Source of the DNA: Tepidimonas sp.
Lineage (GTDB): Bacteria > Pseudomonadota > Gammaproteobacteria > Burkholderiales > Burkholderiaceae_C
NCBI GenBank assembly: GCA_025054905.1
Contig: JANWZF010000032.1
Coordinates: forward strand, 1-9,248
Reading direction: 5' to 3'
Length of the DNA stretch: 9,248 nt
The translations under genes were made by a program, and so were the position numbers. Shown piece after piece: positions 1-6,729 of this stretch. Each line of letters begins with the position of its first letter. Within the stretch, counting starts at the first letter, position 1. The notes beneath the pieces are model-generated. The model saw nothing but the letters and a program-made list of their open reading frames with translations, ran no database searches and was not told where the DNA came from.

Positions 1-306
1 CAGGGCGAGCTGGGCGGGGCGCTCGCGCGCCTGCTCGCGGTGGCCGAGCAGTATCCCAACCTGAAGGCCAACCAGGCCTTTGCCGATCTGCGCGTGCAGC
101 TGGAGGGCACCGAAAACCGCATCGCCGTGGCGCGCCACCGCTACATCCAGGCCGTGCAGCGCTACAACACGCTGGCGCGCAGTTTTCCGACCAATCTGAC
201 AGCCAAGGTGTTCGGCTACGCGCCCAAGCCGGGGTTTGCCCCGGCAGAAGAGGCCGGCCTGGCGCGGCCGCCCCGGGTGGAATTTCCGGCCAACCCAGGG
301 CGCTGA
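1..306 (+). CDS. lemA: LemA family protein, 3' part (5' end outside window)
   Basis: The reading frame is open from the first base to TGA at 304-306 and gives the last 101 residues of a LemA protein. The family signature is clear: an EQYPNLKANQAF stretch, then LEGTENRIAVARHRY, then a run like AVQRYNTLARSFPTN and a closing FGYAPKPGF. LemA proteins have one N-terminal membrane helix and a helical-bundle domain. That anchor would lie upstream of the window. The molecular role is not settled; in many proteobacteria lemA is followed by TPM-domain genes, as here, which suggests an envelope function. The tail after the KPGF motif (about 22 residues, Pro/Ala rich) is low complexity. The next gene starts 10 nt after the stop, so the genes are probably co-transcribed. 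The GTG at 40 is an internal codon and not the start. The identity is firm and the function unknown. Confidence 0.93.
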   Translation, partial: QGELGGALARLLAVAEQYPNLKANQAFADLRVQLEGTENRIAVARHRYIQAVQRYNTLARSFPTNLTAKVFGYAPKPGFAPAEEAGLARPPRVEFPANPGR

Positions 307-316
307 GGAGGTGGCT

Positions 317-1324
317 GTGCGCGCCAGCAGAGCAGCCATCCGGGTTACGCCGGCGGCCACCACGGGCGGTCGGGCCGCCCTGGCAGGGTCGGGCGGTCAG
401 GCAGGCGGCGCGCTCAAGGACGCCCTTGCCGCTTGCTGGGCAACGTGGCGGGCCTGGCTCGGGGCAACCCTGCTGGTGGTGTGGGCCGCGCTGATGCCCG
501 CGCACGCGCAGGCGCTGCAGCCGGTGCCGCCCCTGACGGCCCGGGTCATGGACTTGACCGGAACCCTGACGCCCGAGCAGCGCATGACGCTGGAGGCGCG
601 GCTGGCCGAGTTCGAGCGTGCGCACGGCAGCCAGGTGGTGGTGTTGCTGGTGCGCACCACGGCGCCCGAGGACATCACCGATTACACCCAGCGCGTCGGC
701 GATACCTGGAAGATTGGCCGGCGTGACGTCGGCGACGGGGTGCTGCTGGTGGTGGCCAAGGACGACCGCCGCGTGCGCATCGCGACGACCAAAGCGGTCG
801 AGGGTGCCTTGCCCGATCTGCTGGCCAGCCGCATCATCGAGCGTGCGATCGTGCCGCACTTTCGGCAGGGGGATTTTTACGCAGGGTTGCAGGCCGGCGT
901 TGAGCAGATTCTGGCGGCCCTGGCTGGCGAGGCACTGCCCCGAGCCGGCCTGGACGAGGCTCGTCACGCCACGGCCGACGGGCCCGATGTCGAGGGTGCG
1001 TTGGTGTTCGCGTTGGCCGCCGTGCCCCTCATCGCTTTGGTGACACGCGCGCTGCTCGGTCGTGTGCTGGGGGCGGCGGCCACGGCGGGATTGGCCGGGC
1101 TCGTCGGCGCCGGGCTGGGGCTGTCGGCGGGTTGGGTGGCGCTGCTGGTGCTGGGGGCATTCGTGCTGGCGCTGTCCGGGGTGACGTATGGCCGCGGCGG
1201 CGGTGGCTGGGGTGGACCGAGTGGGGGGGGCGGGCGCGCGGGCGGCGGCTGGTCGGCAGGGGGCGGGTTCAGCTCCGGCGGCGGGGGCAACTTTGGCGGC
1301 GGCGGGGCCTCGGGACGGTGGTGA
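317..1324 (+). CDS. TPM-domain membrane protein with glycine-rich tail (YgcG-like)
   Basis: This 335-residue protein has a TPM domain (TLP18.3/Psb32/MOLO-1 type, formerly DUF477). I chose GTG 317 because GAGGAGG at 305-311 sits 5 nt upstream. GTG 311 is also in frame, and a longer frame back to 236 would overlap lemA by 71 nt. The domain order is as follows. Residues 1-45 are an unusually long Ala/Gly/Arg-rich leader. Residues 46-64 are a hydrophobic signal sequence ending in AHA-QA, a good signal-peptidase site. Residues 77-203 are the TPM domain, with VMDLTGTLTPEQ, RRDVGDGVLLVVAKDDRRVRI and EGALPD. Residues 227-290 hold two or three membrane helices. Residues 291-335 are almost all Gly, Ser and Trp. 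The TPM domain should face the periplasm. Its function is unknown; the link to lemA and a second TPM gene is recurrent in proteobacteria. The family call is firm and the start less so. Confidence 0.88.
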   Translation: MRASRAAIRVTPAATTGGRAALAGSGGQAGGALKDALAACWATWRAWLGATLLVVWAALMPAHAQALQPVPPLTARVMDLTGTLTPEQRMTLEARLAEFERAHGSQVVVLLVRTTAPEDITDYTQRVGDTWKIGRRDVGDGVLLVVAKDDRRVRIATTKAVEGALPDLLASRIIERAIVPHFRQGDFYAGLQAGVEQILAALAGEALPRAGLDEARHATADGPDVEGALVFALAAVPLIALVTRALLGRVLGAAATAGLAGLVGAGLGLSAGWVALLVLGAFVLALSGVTYGRGGGGWGGPSGGGGRAGGGWSAGGGFSSGGGGNFGGGGASGRW

Positions 1325-1325
1325 C

Positions 1326-1862
1326 GTGAGCGGGCTGGCGTATCTGCGGCGACTGGGGCGGCACCTCTGGCTGGACGAGCGCGCCAGCCGCCGCTTTTTG
1401 GGCGATGCGGCAGCCGCGCGGCTGCGCCGTCGCATCGAGGACAGCGAGGCGTGTCACCGTGGCGAGATTCGCCTCTGCGTTGAGGCCAGCCTGCCGCTGC
1501 GCTGGCTGTGGCCGCCGCCCGACGAGGCGGCCATGGCCCAGCGCGTGCGCCAGCGCGCGCTGGACTGGTTTGCCCGCCTGCGGGTGTGGGATACCGAGGA
1601 CAACACCGGCGTGCTGATCTACCTGCTGCTGGCCGAGCGTGCCATCGAGATCGTGGCCGACCGGGGCCTGGCGCGGTACGTTGTGCCCGGCGAGTGGGAT
1701 GCCGCGCTGCAGGCGCTGCGCCAGCGGTTGCAGCGTGGTCCACCGGAAGACGCGCTGGCCCAGGCGATCGACACCGTGGACGCCTGGCTGCGCGCTTGCG
1801 CTCCCCTGCAGGCAACCCGCCCGAACCTCAACGAACTTCCTGATGCGGTGGTGCGGGTATGA
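1326..1862 (+). CDS. Small soluble TPM-domain protein
   Basis: This 178-residue product starts at GTG 1326, one base after the TGA of the preceding gene, and was probably translated by reinitiation. An open frame extends back to 1188, but that part lies inside the Gly-rich coding region of the upstream gene and reads as low-complexity Ala/Gly, so I left it out. The protein has no signal peptide or membrane helix. Residues around 40-125 look like a TPM domain: HRGEIRLCVEASLPLRWLW, then a DWFARLRVWDTEDNTGVL stretch and LLLAERAIEIVADRGL. The C-terminal part is helical. It completes a lemA-TPM-TPM set. A cytoplasmic partner for the membrane TPM protein is an inference from context only. Its last 35 bp overlap the 3' end of the convergent eutC gene. 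No biochemical function can be assigned. Confidence 0.85.
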   Translation: MSGLAYLRRLGRHLWLDERASRRFLGDAAAARLRRRIEDSEACHRGEIRLCVEASLPLRWLWPPPDEAAMAQRVRQRALDWFARLRVWDTEDNTGVLIYLLLAERAIEIVADRGLARYVVPGEWDAALQALRQRLQRGPPEDALAQAIDTVDAWLRACAPLQATRPNLNELPDAVVRV

Positions 1863-2673
1863 GGGGATCGGCAGCGGCGACCCCGGTCGCTGATCCCACC
1901 ATGGGCAGTCCACTGTGATCTTTCAAGTCCACCCCGGTGCGGCCAAGCCGCCAGGCCGCCGCCACCAGCCAGGCCAGCCGCTGGGCCGCGGTGTGCAAAT
2001 CTTGTCCACCGGGCCGAACGTTGGAGATGCAGTTGCGCTGCGCGTCGGTGCAGCCCACCCGTGGCGACATGGTCAGGTATACCCCGATGCTGTCCGGCGA
2101 ACTCAAGCCCGGGCGCTCGCCGATAAGCACCACGACCATTCGAGCTCCAAGGCGTTCGCCGATTTCGTCGCCCAGGGCCACGCGGGCCTGGACAGCGATC
2201 ACGGGCGGCATCAGACTCCACGCGGAGCCGAGCGCCGCACGAATCGCCCGCAGCAACCCCGCGGCATGCCGCTGCACGCCTAAGGCCGACAGACCATCGC
2301 CGACCACCAGCGCGAGGTCGGCTGGTGCGTGCTGCTGGCGCCAGCGCTGCAGCTCCGCGCCACTGTCCTCGTCGAGCCGCCGCCCGAGATCGGGACGCAA
2401 CAGATATTCGCTGCGGTGGCGCGCGCGCGAGCGCACCACCAGAGGGGCAGGCCAGCCATCCCGCTCGATTTCGGCGCACAGCGCCGACACATCCAGCGGG
2501 GTGTGGACGGCGTCGCGCGCTTGGGCATGCGCGGCCGCGAAGGCGAGCACATCGCGCGTCGTCAACGAGCTGCCGGTGCGGGGCAGACCGATGCGCGCAG
2601 GGGTCCAGCGCTGCAGTTCAGCCCACGTCACCGCAGTGGTTGCGGCCTCAGGTGCGGAGGGCAGGTTCGACAT
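1828..2673 (-). CDS. eutC: Ethanolamine ammonia-lyase, small (light) subunit EutC
   Basis: EutC is the small subunit of the adenosylcobalamin-dependent lyase that splits ethanolamine into acetaldehyde and ammonia; it helps bind the cofactor at the interface with EutB. The 281-residue product carries the family landmarks: LALVVGDGLSALGVQ (about 120-134), then IGERPGLSSPDSIGVYLTMSPRVGCTDAQRNCISN (about 184-218) and VRPGG. The ATG at 2673 lies 26 bp inside the end of eutB with no clear ribosome site, which points to translational coupling. The N-terminus (SNLPSAPEAATTAVTW) does not resemble the amphipathic microcompartment-targeting helix of enterobacterial EutC, in keeping with the lack of shell genes. 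After the GVDLKDH stretch (about residue 253), where the family usually stops as far as I recall, there is a tail of about 28 residues. Its end is encoded over the 3' end of the convergent TPM gene. Confidence 0.96.
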   Translation of the reverse strand: MSNLPSAPEAATTAVTWAELQRWTPARIGLPRTGSSLTTRDVLAFAAAHAQARDAVHTPLDVSALCAEIERDGWPAPLVVRSRARHRSEYLLRPDLGRRLDEDSGAELQRWRQQHAPADLALVVGDGLSALGVQRHAAGLLRAIRAALGSAWSLMPPVIAVQARVALGDEIGERLGARMVVVLIGERPGLSSPDSIGVYLTMSPRVGCTDAQRNCISNVRPGGQDLHTAAQRLAWLVAAAWRLGRTGVDLKDHSGLPMVGSATGVAAADPLIPAPPHQEVR

Positions 2674-4069
2674 GGTCGTGGCAGGGCAGCGCGGCCCACA
2701 GTCGCCGCGCCAAGGTTGGCGAATCGCCGCATCGCAACAGGCGTCCCTGATCGTCGGTCAAGCCTTGCTCCCATAGCCAGCGGTCGAATTCCGGGGCGCG
2801 GCGCAGACCCAGGATGTCGCGCACCACCAGGGCATCGTGGAACGAGGTACTCTGGTAGTGCAGCATCACATCGTCCGCACCCGGCACGCCAATCAGAAAA
2901 TTCAGTCCAGCGGTGGCCAGCAGCAGCATCAGGTTGTCCATGTCATCCTGATCGGCCTCGGCGTGGTTCGTGTAGCAGATGTCGCAGCCCATGGGCAGCC
3001 CCAGCAGCTTGCCGCAGAAGTGGTCTTCCAGCCCGGCACGGATGATCTGCTTGCCGTCGTAGAGGTATTCCGGCCCAATGAAGCCGACCACCGTGTTGAC
3101 CAACAGGGGGCGGTAGCGCCGCGCGACCGCGTACGCCCGAGCCTCGCAGGTTTGCTGGTCGACGCCATGGTGGGCGTTGGCCGACAACGCGCTGCCTTGC
3201 CCCGTTTCGAAATACATCACGTGGTCGCCCAGCGTGCCACGCCCAAGCTCCAGCGCCATCTGGTGCGCTTCGTCGAGCACAGCCAGGCTGATGCCGAACG
3301 AGCGGTTGGTTGCTTCGGTGCCGCCGATCGACTGAAACACCAGGTCGACCGGGGCCCCATGGCGCATCGCCTCCATCGTGTTGGTCACATGGGTCAACAC
3401 GCAGGTTTGCGTCGGAATGCCGCCGCGCTCGACGATGTCGGCCAACACATGGTGCAAGTGCACCAGCTCGGGCACGCTGTCAGAGACGGGGTTCACTCCG
3501 ATGACCGCATCGCCCGCCCCCAGCAACAAACCATCGATGATGCTGGCGGCGATGCCCGCCGGATCGTCGGTGGGATGGTTGGGTTGCAACCGCACCGCCA
3601 GATGACCCCGCAACCCCAGCGTGTTGCGAAAGCGCGTGACCACCTCGCATTTGCGTGCCACCAAAATGAGATCCTGATTGCGCATCAGCTTGCTGACGGC
3701 GGCCACCATCTCGGGGGTCAAGCCAGGTGCCAGGGCTTGCAGCCGCTGCGGGGTGGCGGCATCGGACAACAGCCAGTCGCGCCACTGACCCACCGTCAGC
3801 GAGGCGATCGCGGCAAAGGCGGACTCGTCGTGTCCGTCAAGGATCAGCCGCGTGACCTCGTCTTCCTCATACGGCACCACGGGTTCGAGCAGAAACTGGC
3901 GCAGTGGAATTTCAGCCAACACCAGTCGGGCCGCCACGCGCTCGCGTTCCGATGAGGCGGCCACGCCCGCCAGGCAGTCGCCTGAGCGCAGTGGCGAGGC
4001 TTTGGCCAGCACCTCTTTCAGCGAGCCAAAGCTGTAACGTTCGATGCCAAGACGGGTTTGGTAGCGCAT
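2648..4069 (-). CDS. eutB: Ethanolamine ammonia-lyase, large (heavy) subunit EutB
   Basis: EutB is the catalytic TIM-barrel subunit of B12-dependent ethanolamine ammonia-lyase. From ATG 4069 it is 473 residues. That start is chosen over the ATG at 4099 because it lines up with the E. coli N-terminus and puts known active-site residues at or within one of their E. coli numbers: R160 and Q162 (VRLQPN), N193 (IGVNP), E288 (FETGQGSALS) and D363 (MGCDICYTNH). A weak GGTGGA lies about 9 nt upstream. Other conserved blocks are LRSGDCLAGVAA, YEEDEVTRLI, VVGFIGPEYLYDGKQIIRAG and a GADDVMLHYQSTSFHD run. The sequence resembles Pseudomonas-type EutB (HPTDDPAGIAASI, HHGVDQQTCEARAYAVA) more than the enterobacterial form. 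It follows the permease by 33 nt and overlaps eutC by 26 bp. No frameshift or missing key residue was seen. Confidence 0.97.
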   Translation of the reverse strand: MRYQTRLGIERYSFGSLKEVLAKASPLRSGDCLAGVAASSERERVAARLVLAEIPLRQFLLEPVVPYEEDEVTRLILDGHDESAFAAIASLTVGQWRDWLLSDAATPQRLQALAPGLTPEMVAAVSKLMRNQDLILVARKCEVVTRFRNTLGLRGHLAVRLQPNHPTDDPAGIAASIIDGLLLGAGDAVIGVNPVSDSVPELVHLHHVLADIVERGGIPTQTCVLTHVTNTMEAMRHGAPVDLVFQSIGGTEATNRSFGISLAVLDEAHQMALELGRGTLGDHVMYFETGQGSALSANAHHGVDQQTCEARAYAVARRYRPLLVNTVVGFIGPEYLYDGKQIIRAGLEDHFCGKLLGLPMGCDICYTNHAEADQDDMDNLMLLLATAGLNFLIGVPGADDVMLHYQSTSFHDALVVRDILGLRRAPEFDRWLWEQGLTDDQGRLLRCGDSPTLARRLWAALPCHDHVEPALRT

Positions 4070-4102
4070 GGCGACAAATTCCACCACCCTGAGGGGCATG
4101 GT

Positions 4103-5506
4103 TCAGCGTGGCGATGAGGGCACGCCGGTCAGCATCTCATCGTGCGGAGCTGCATGGCGTTGCCCTTCGGTCCGTCGGAAGTAAACATAGCCGGCTGCCA
4201 TCAGACCCAGAAACAGCAACGACAGCGCGGGGTTGAAGTACACCACCGCGGCCAAGCACACCACGCCGCCGGCCAGCGCGATGGCCGGAAACACCGGGTA
4301 GAACGGGGCTTGGAAGGGGCGGTGCAGCTGCGGTTCGGTCTGGCGCAAACGAAACAGCGCAGCCATCGACACGATGTACATGACGATGGCCCCCAGCACC
4401 GCCATCGTCACGATGTTGGCCGTCAGTGGCTGTCCGCCAAAGGTCACCCACTCGTCACTGAACACGGCGGCGATGCCGATGATGCCTCCGGCCAGCAAGG
4501 CGCGGATCGGGGTGCGAAACCGCGGGTGCACCTTGGCGAAGTAGGCAGGCAAATAGCCGGCCCGCGCCAGGGCGAAGATCTGTCGCGAGTAGCCCAGGAT
4601 GATGCCGTGAAACGACGCGATCAGACCAAACAGCCCGATCCAGACCAGCATGTGCATCCAGAAGCTGCCCTCTCCGACCACCCGTTTCATGGCCTGCGGC
4701 AGTGGGTCGTTGATGTTGGCCAGATCGCGCCAGTCACCCACTCCTCCGGCCATGATCATGACCAGAAAAGCCAGCGCCACCAGCGTGAGGATCCCGGCCA
4801 CGTAGGCGATCGGGATGGTGCGGCGGGGATCCTTGGCCTCCTCGGCCGCCATGGCCGCGCCTTCGATGGCCAGAAAAAACCAAATCGCGAATGGAATCGC
4901 CGCGAAAATGCCAGCCCAGGTCGCGGCGCTGAACGTGTCGGCTCCCGCCCAGCCGTTGGCCACGAAATGCGCCAGCGACCAGCCGGGCGCGACGACCCCG
5001 GCGAACACCAACAGCTCCACCACCGCCAGCACCGTGACCACCAGTTCGAAGGTGGCTGCCAGGCCAACCCCTAGGGCGTTGAGGGTGATGAAAACGACAT
5101 AGGCCGCCACCGCCGCGAGTTTGGGATCCAACGCGGGAAACTGCACGTTGAGGTAGGCGCCGATGGCCAGCGAAATGGCCGGTGGCGCAAAGACAAATTC
5201 CACCAGCGTGGCAAAGCCGGCGATGTAGCCCCCGGTGGGGCCAAACGCGCGCCGAGCGTAGGCAAAAGGCCCCCCCGCGTGGGGTATCGCGGTGGACAGC
5301 TCGGTGAAGCTGAAGATGAAGGTCGTGTACATCAGGGCCACGAAGGCCGTGGCGATCAGAAAACCGAGCGTGCCGGCGCTGGCCCAGCCATAACTCCAGC
5401 CGAAGTACTCGCCCGAGATGACCAGGCCAACCGCGATGCCCCACAGCGGCAGGGCACCTAGAACGGGTTTGAGTTCCCGTGTGACGTGGGCAGAGGCGTG
5501 CGACAT
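4103..5506 (-). CDS. eat: Ethanolamine permease, APC superfamily
   Basis: This is a 467-residue amino acid/polyamine/organocation-type transporter with about 12 hydrophobic segments. The N-terminal block ELKPVLGALPLWGIAVGLVI, followed by SGEYFGWSYGWASAGTLGF (residues 11-49), is characteristic of the ethanolamine permease group. Further matches are FTELSTAIPHAGGPFAYARR (about 67-86), GPTGGYIAG, FVFAPPAISLAIGAYL and AIEGAAMAAEEAKDPRRTIP (about 213-232). I chose ATG 5506 because GAGG in the leader sits 9 nt upstream; ATG 5512 and an upstream frame back to 5557 are possible but place that site badly. It is the first gene of the operon with eutB and eutC, so import and cleavage of ethanolamine would be made together. 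The cytoplasmic tail after residue 444 is polar. Function comes from family and context; a close amine substrate cannot be ruled out. Confidence 0.94.
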   Translation of the reverse strand: MSHASAHVTRELKPVLGALPLWGIAVGLVISGEYFGWSYGWASAGTLGFLIATAFVALMYTTFIFSFTELSTAIPHAGGPFAYARRAFGPTGGYIAGFATLVEFVFAPPAISLAIGAYLNVQFPALDPKLAAVAAYVVFITLNALGVGLAATFELVVTVLAVVELLVFAGVVAPGWSLAHFVANGWAGADTFSAATWAGIFAAIPFAIWFFLAIEGAAMAAEEAKDPRRTIPIAYVAGILTLVALAFLVMIMAGGVGDWRDLANINDPLPQAMKRVVGEGSFWMHMLVWIGLFGLIASFHGIILGYSRQIFALARAGYLPAYFAKVHPRFRTPIRALLAGGIIGIAAVFSDEWVTFGGQPLTANIVTMAVLGAIVMYIVSMAALFRLRQTEPQLHRPFQAPFYPVFPAIALAGGVVCLAAVVYFNPALSLLFLGLMAAGYVYFRRTEGQRHAAPHDEMLTGVPSSPR

Positions 5507-5525
5507 GGGCATGATCCTCAATAAA

Positions 5526-5543
5526 GCCCGAAACGGCTCGGGC
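5526..5543 (-). promoter_or_regulatory. Terminator-like hairpin in the eat-eutBC leader
   Basis: Read on the minus strand, GCCCGA, a six-base loop and TCGGGC form a perfect 6-bp stem. It is followed at once by TTTAT and then by the GAGG ribosome site and ATG 5506 of the permease. It therefore lies in the probable 5' leader of the eut operon, ending 19 nt before the start codon. The stem is short and the U run weak, so it could be an attenuator, an mRNA-stability element or chance. The pairing is seen directly; the function is inferred. Confidence 0.4.
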
Positions 5544-5573
5544 AGCCTGTTGACCATAATCGTCAGGAGAGGC

Positions 5574-5589
5574 GGGCTAGCGCTATCCC
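5574..5589. promoter_or_regulatory. Near-perfect 16-bp palindrome in the eut divergent control region
   Basis: GGGCTAGC followed by GCTATCCC is a palindrome with seven of eight pairs matched, centred on TAGCGCTA, in the 166-bp region between eat and the eutR-like gene. It is a candidate protein-binding site. AraC-family proteins often bind direct repeats, so a different regulator or the RNA polymerase region is equally possible. No confident -35/-10 pair could be placed in this region on either strand, and I saw no cobalamin riboswitch. Confidence 0.35.
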
Positions 5590-5644
5590 GGATCGGAAAA
5601 AGTGCTTCGCGGACCGCGTTTTTGCCGAAATGGGATGGCCAAGC

Positions 5645-5658
5645 GAGGGTTTTCCCTC
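5645..5658. repeat. Inverted repeat GAGGG-TTTT-CCCTC upstream of the eutR-like gene
   Basis: A perfect 5-bp inverted repeat with a four-base T spacer lies 14 nt before ATG 5673. In the regulator's mRNA it would form a small hairpin near the start. It could be an operator half-site pair or incidental. The rest of 5507-5672 holds no gene. Confidence 0.3.
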
Positions 5659-5672
5659 ATCAAGCCGCTGGC

Positions 5673-6710
5673 ATGAAATTTGATACTCCTTCGTCATCGC
5701 TGGGGTATGGGGCCAGATGTCGCACCATGTCGGGGCAAACACGGGAATCGGGCGCCGCCTTCGAGGTCAAGCACACCACGGAGGTGCATCGCCACGCGCA
5801 GAACCTGACCCACTGGTCACAAGAATATGAACAGACCTCGGCCGGTCCGTTTGAGGGGCGCGTGCGCGAATTTCGGGATACCTTGCTGCAGGCGTTTGAG
5901 GAAGTGGCCAACCGCGCCACGACGCAGTACTGCCAGACGTGGGAGGATGGCGTCTGGTTGGGAATGCCGGCGGGCGAGGCTTGCGGTCAGATTCTGTTCA
6001 TGGGGCGTGCGCTGCTGCCGGATCACTTGATGGTGGCCAGCGGCGCGCAGCGGTTCGATTTGAGCGTGCCAGCTGGGGTGGGGTTGTACGGCCTGGTGGT
6101 GCGGAGCAGCGAATGGCAAGCCACGCTTGTGCAGCTGGGGTTGGCGTCGGCGGCGCATTGGTGCGATGACCAGCCGCAGCTGCTGCGAATGGCTCCGATG
6201 CAGCGGCACCGGTTGGGGGCGTTGTTGCGCGAAGCTTTGGCCAACCTGCAGGCGCACCCGCAGATCGTGGTCCACCCAGCCAGCGTCACGGCCTTGCGCG
6301 CGGCACTGTTGACGGTGGCTGCCGAAGCCGTGGCACCGGCCCGACCGCAGCCCCCCGTTGGCTGGCGGTGGCGCCGCCGGCTGGATCTGGTGCACCGCGC
6401 CCGGGAGCGGGTGCTGGCCGATCCCCATGGATATGTGACGGTGGAGCAGCTATGCAGCGCCCTGCACGTGACGCGGCGCACGCTACAGAACTGCTTCCAG
6501 GATGTGCTCGGCTTAAGTCCAGCGGCTTATCTGCGTACCGTTCGGCTCAACCGCGTCCGTCAGGAGCTGCTAGAGGGTGAGCCGGGCCAGACGGTGGTTG
6601 ACGTGGCGGCGCGTTGGGGCTTTTGGCACATGGGGCATTTCGCCCACGAGTACAGGCGCCTGTTTGCCGAATCGCCGTCTCAGACTTTGCGGCGGCGGTC
6701 GGTTGCCTGA
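5673..6710 (+). CDS. eutR: AraC-family transcriptional regulator, EutR-like
   Basis: This 345-residue regulator has an N-terminal sensing domain and a C-terminal AraC-type double helix-turn-helix (about residues 235-341). It resembles E. coli EutR along its length: HRHAQNLTHWSQEYEQ and the GPFEGRVREF/CQTWEDGVWLGMPA stretch in the first 100 residues, then SALHVTRRTLQNCFQDVLGL, RTVRLNRVRQELL and RWGFWHMGHFAHEYRRLFAE. EutR of enteric bacteria activates eut genes when ethanolamine and adenosylcobalamin are both present; the same role is inferred here from similarity and the divergent position beside eat-eutBC. ATG 5673 gives a length close to the 350 residues of EutR; ATG 5727 is an alternative, and neither has a good ribosome site. 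The in-frame extension back to 5418 would overlap eat and is rejected. The gene ends 19 nt from the convergent binding-protein gene, and no hairpin terminator is visible in that gap. Confidence 0.88.
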   Translation: MKFDTPSSSLGYGARCRTMSGQTRESGAAFEVKHTTEVHRHAQNLTHWSQEYEQTSAGPFEGRVREFRDTLLQAFEEVANRATTQYCQTWEDGVWLGMPAGEACGQILFMGRALLPDHLMVASGAQRFDLSVPAGVGLYGLVVRSSEWQATLVQLGLASAAHWCDDQPQLLRMAPMQRHRLGALLREALANLQAHPQIVVHPASVTALRAALLTVAAEAVAPARPQPPVGWRWRRRLDLVHRARERVLADPHGYVTVEQLCSALHVTRRTLQNCFQDVLGLSPAAYLRTVRLNRVRQELLEGEPGQTVVDVAARWGFWHMGHFAHEYRRLFAESPSQTLRRRSVA

Positions 6711-6729
6711 TGGGGCTTGGTCGCGCCGG

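Noticed and set aside
1188..1325. N-terminal extension of the second TPM gene back to ATG 1188
   Set aside because: It is an out-of-frame reading of the Gly-rich tail codons of the upstream gene. The TPM homology begins well after GTG 1326, which directly follows the upstream stop.
964..1815. 283-codon minus-strand frame rich in Pro, Ala and Arg across the two TPM genes
   Set aside because: The Pro runs are the reverse complement of the Gly-rich tail codons. It crosses two well-supported genes and has no motif.
2837..3955. 372-codon plus-strand open frame antisense to eutB
   Set aside because: It is a shadow of eutB. It is rich in His, Gln, Arg and Val with no family signature, and eutB conservation explains the open frame.
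4142..5074. 310-codon plus-strand open frame antisense to the permease
   Set aside because: Its composition (Gly, His, Gln, Arg, Asp) mirrors the reverse complement of hydrophobic membrane segments, and no domain is seen.
5507..5672. Cobalamin riboswitch before the eat-eutBC operon
   Set aside because: The leader is short, and no B12-box-like sequence or multi-helix fold could be recognised by eye.
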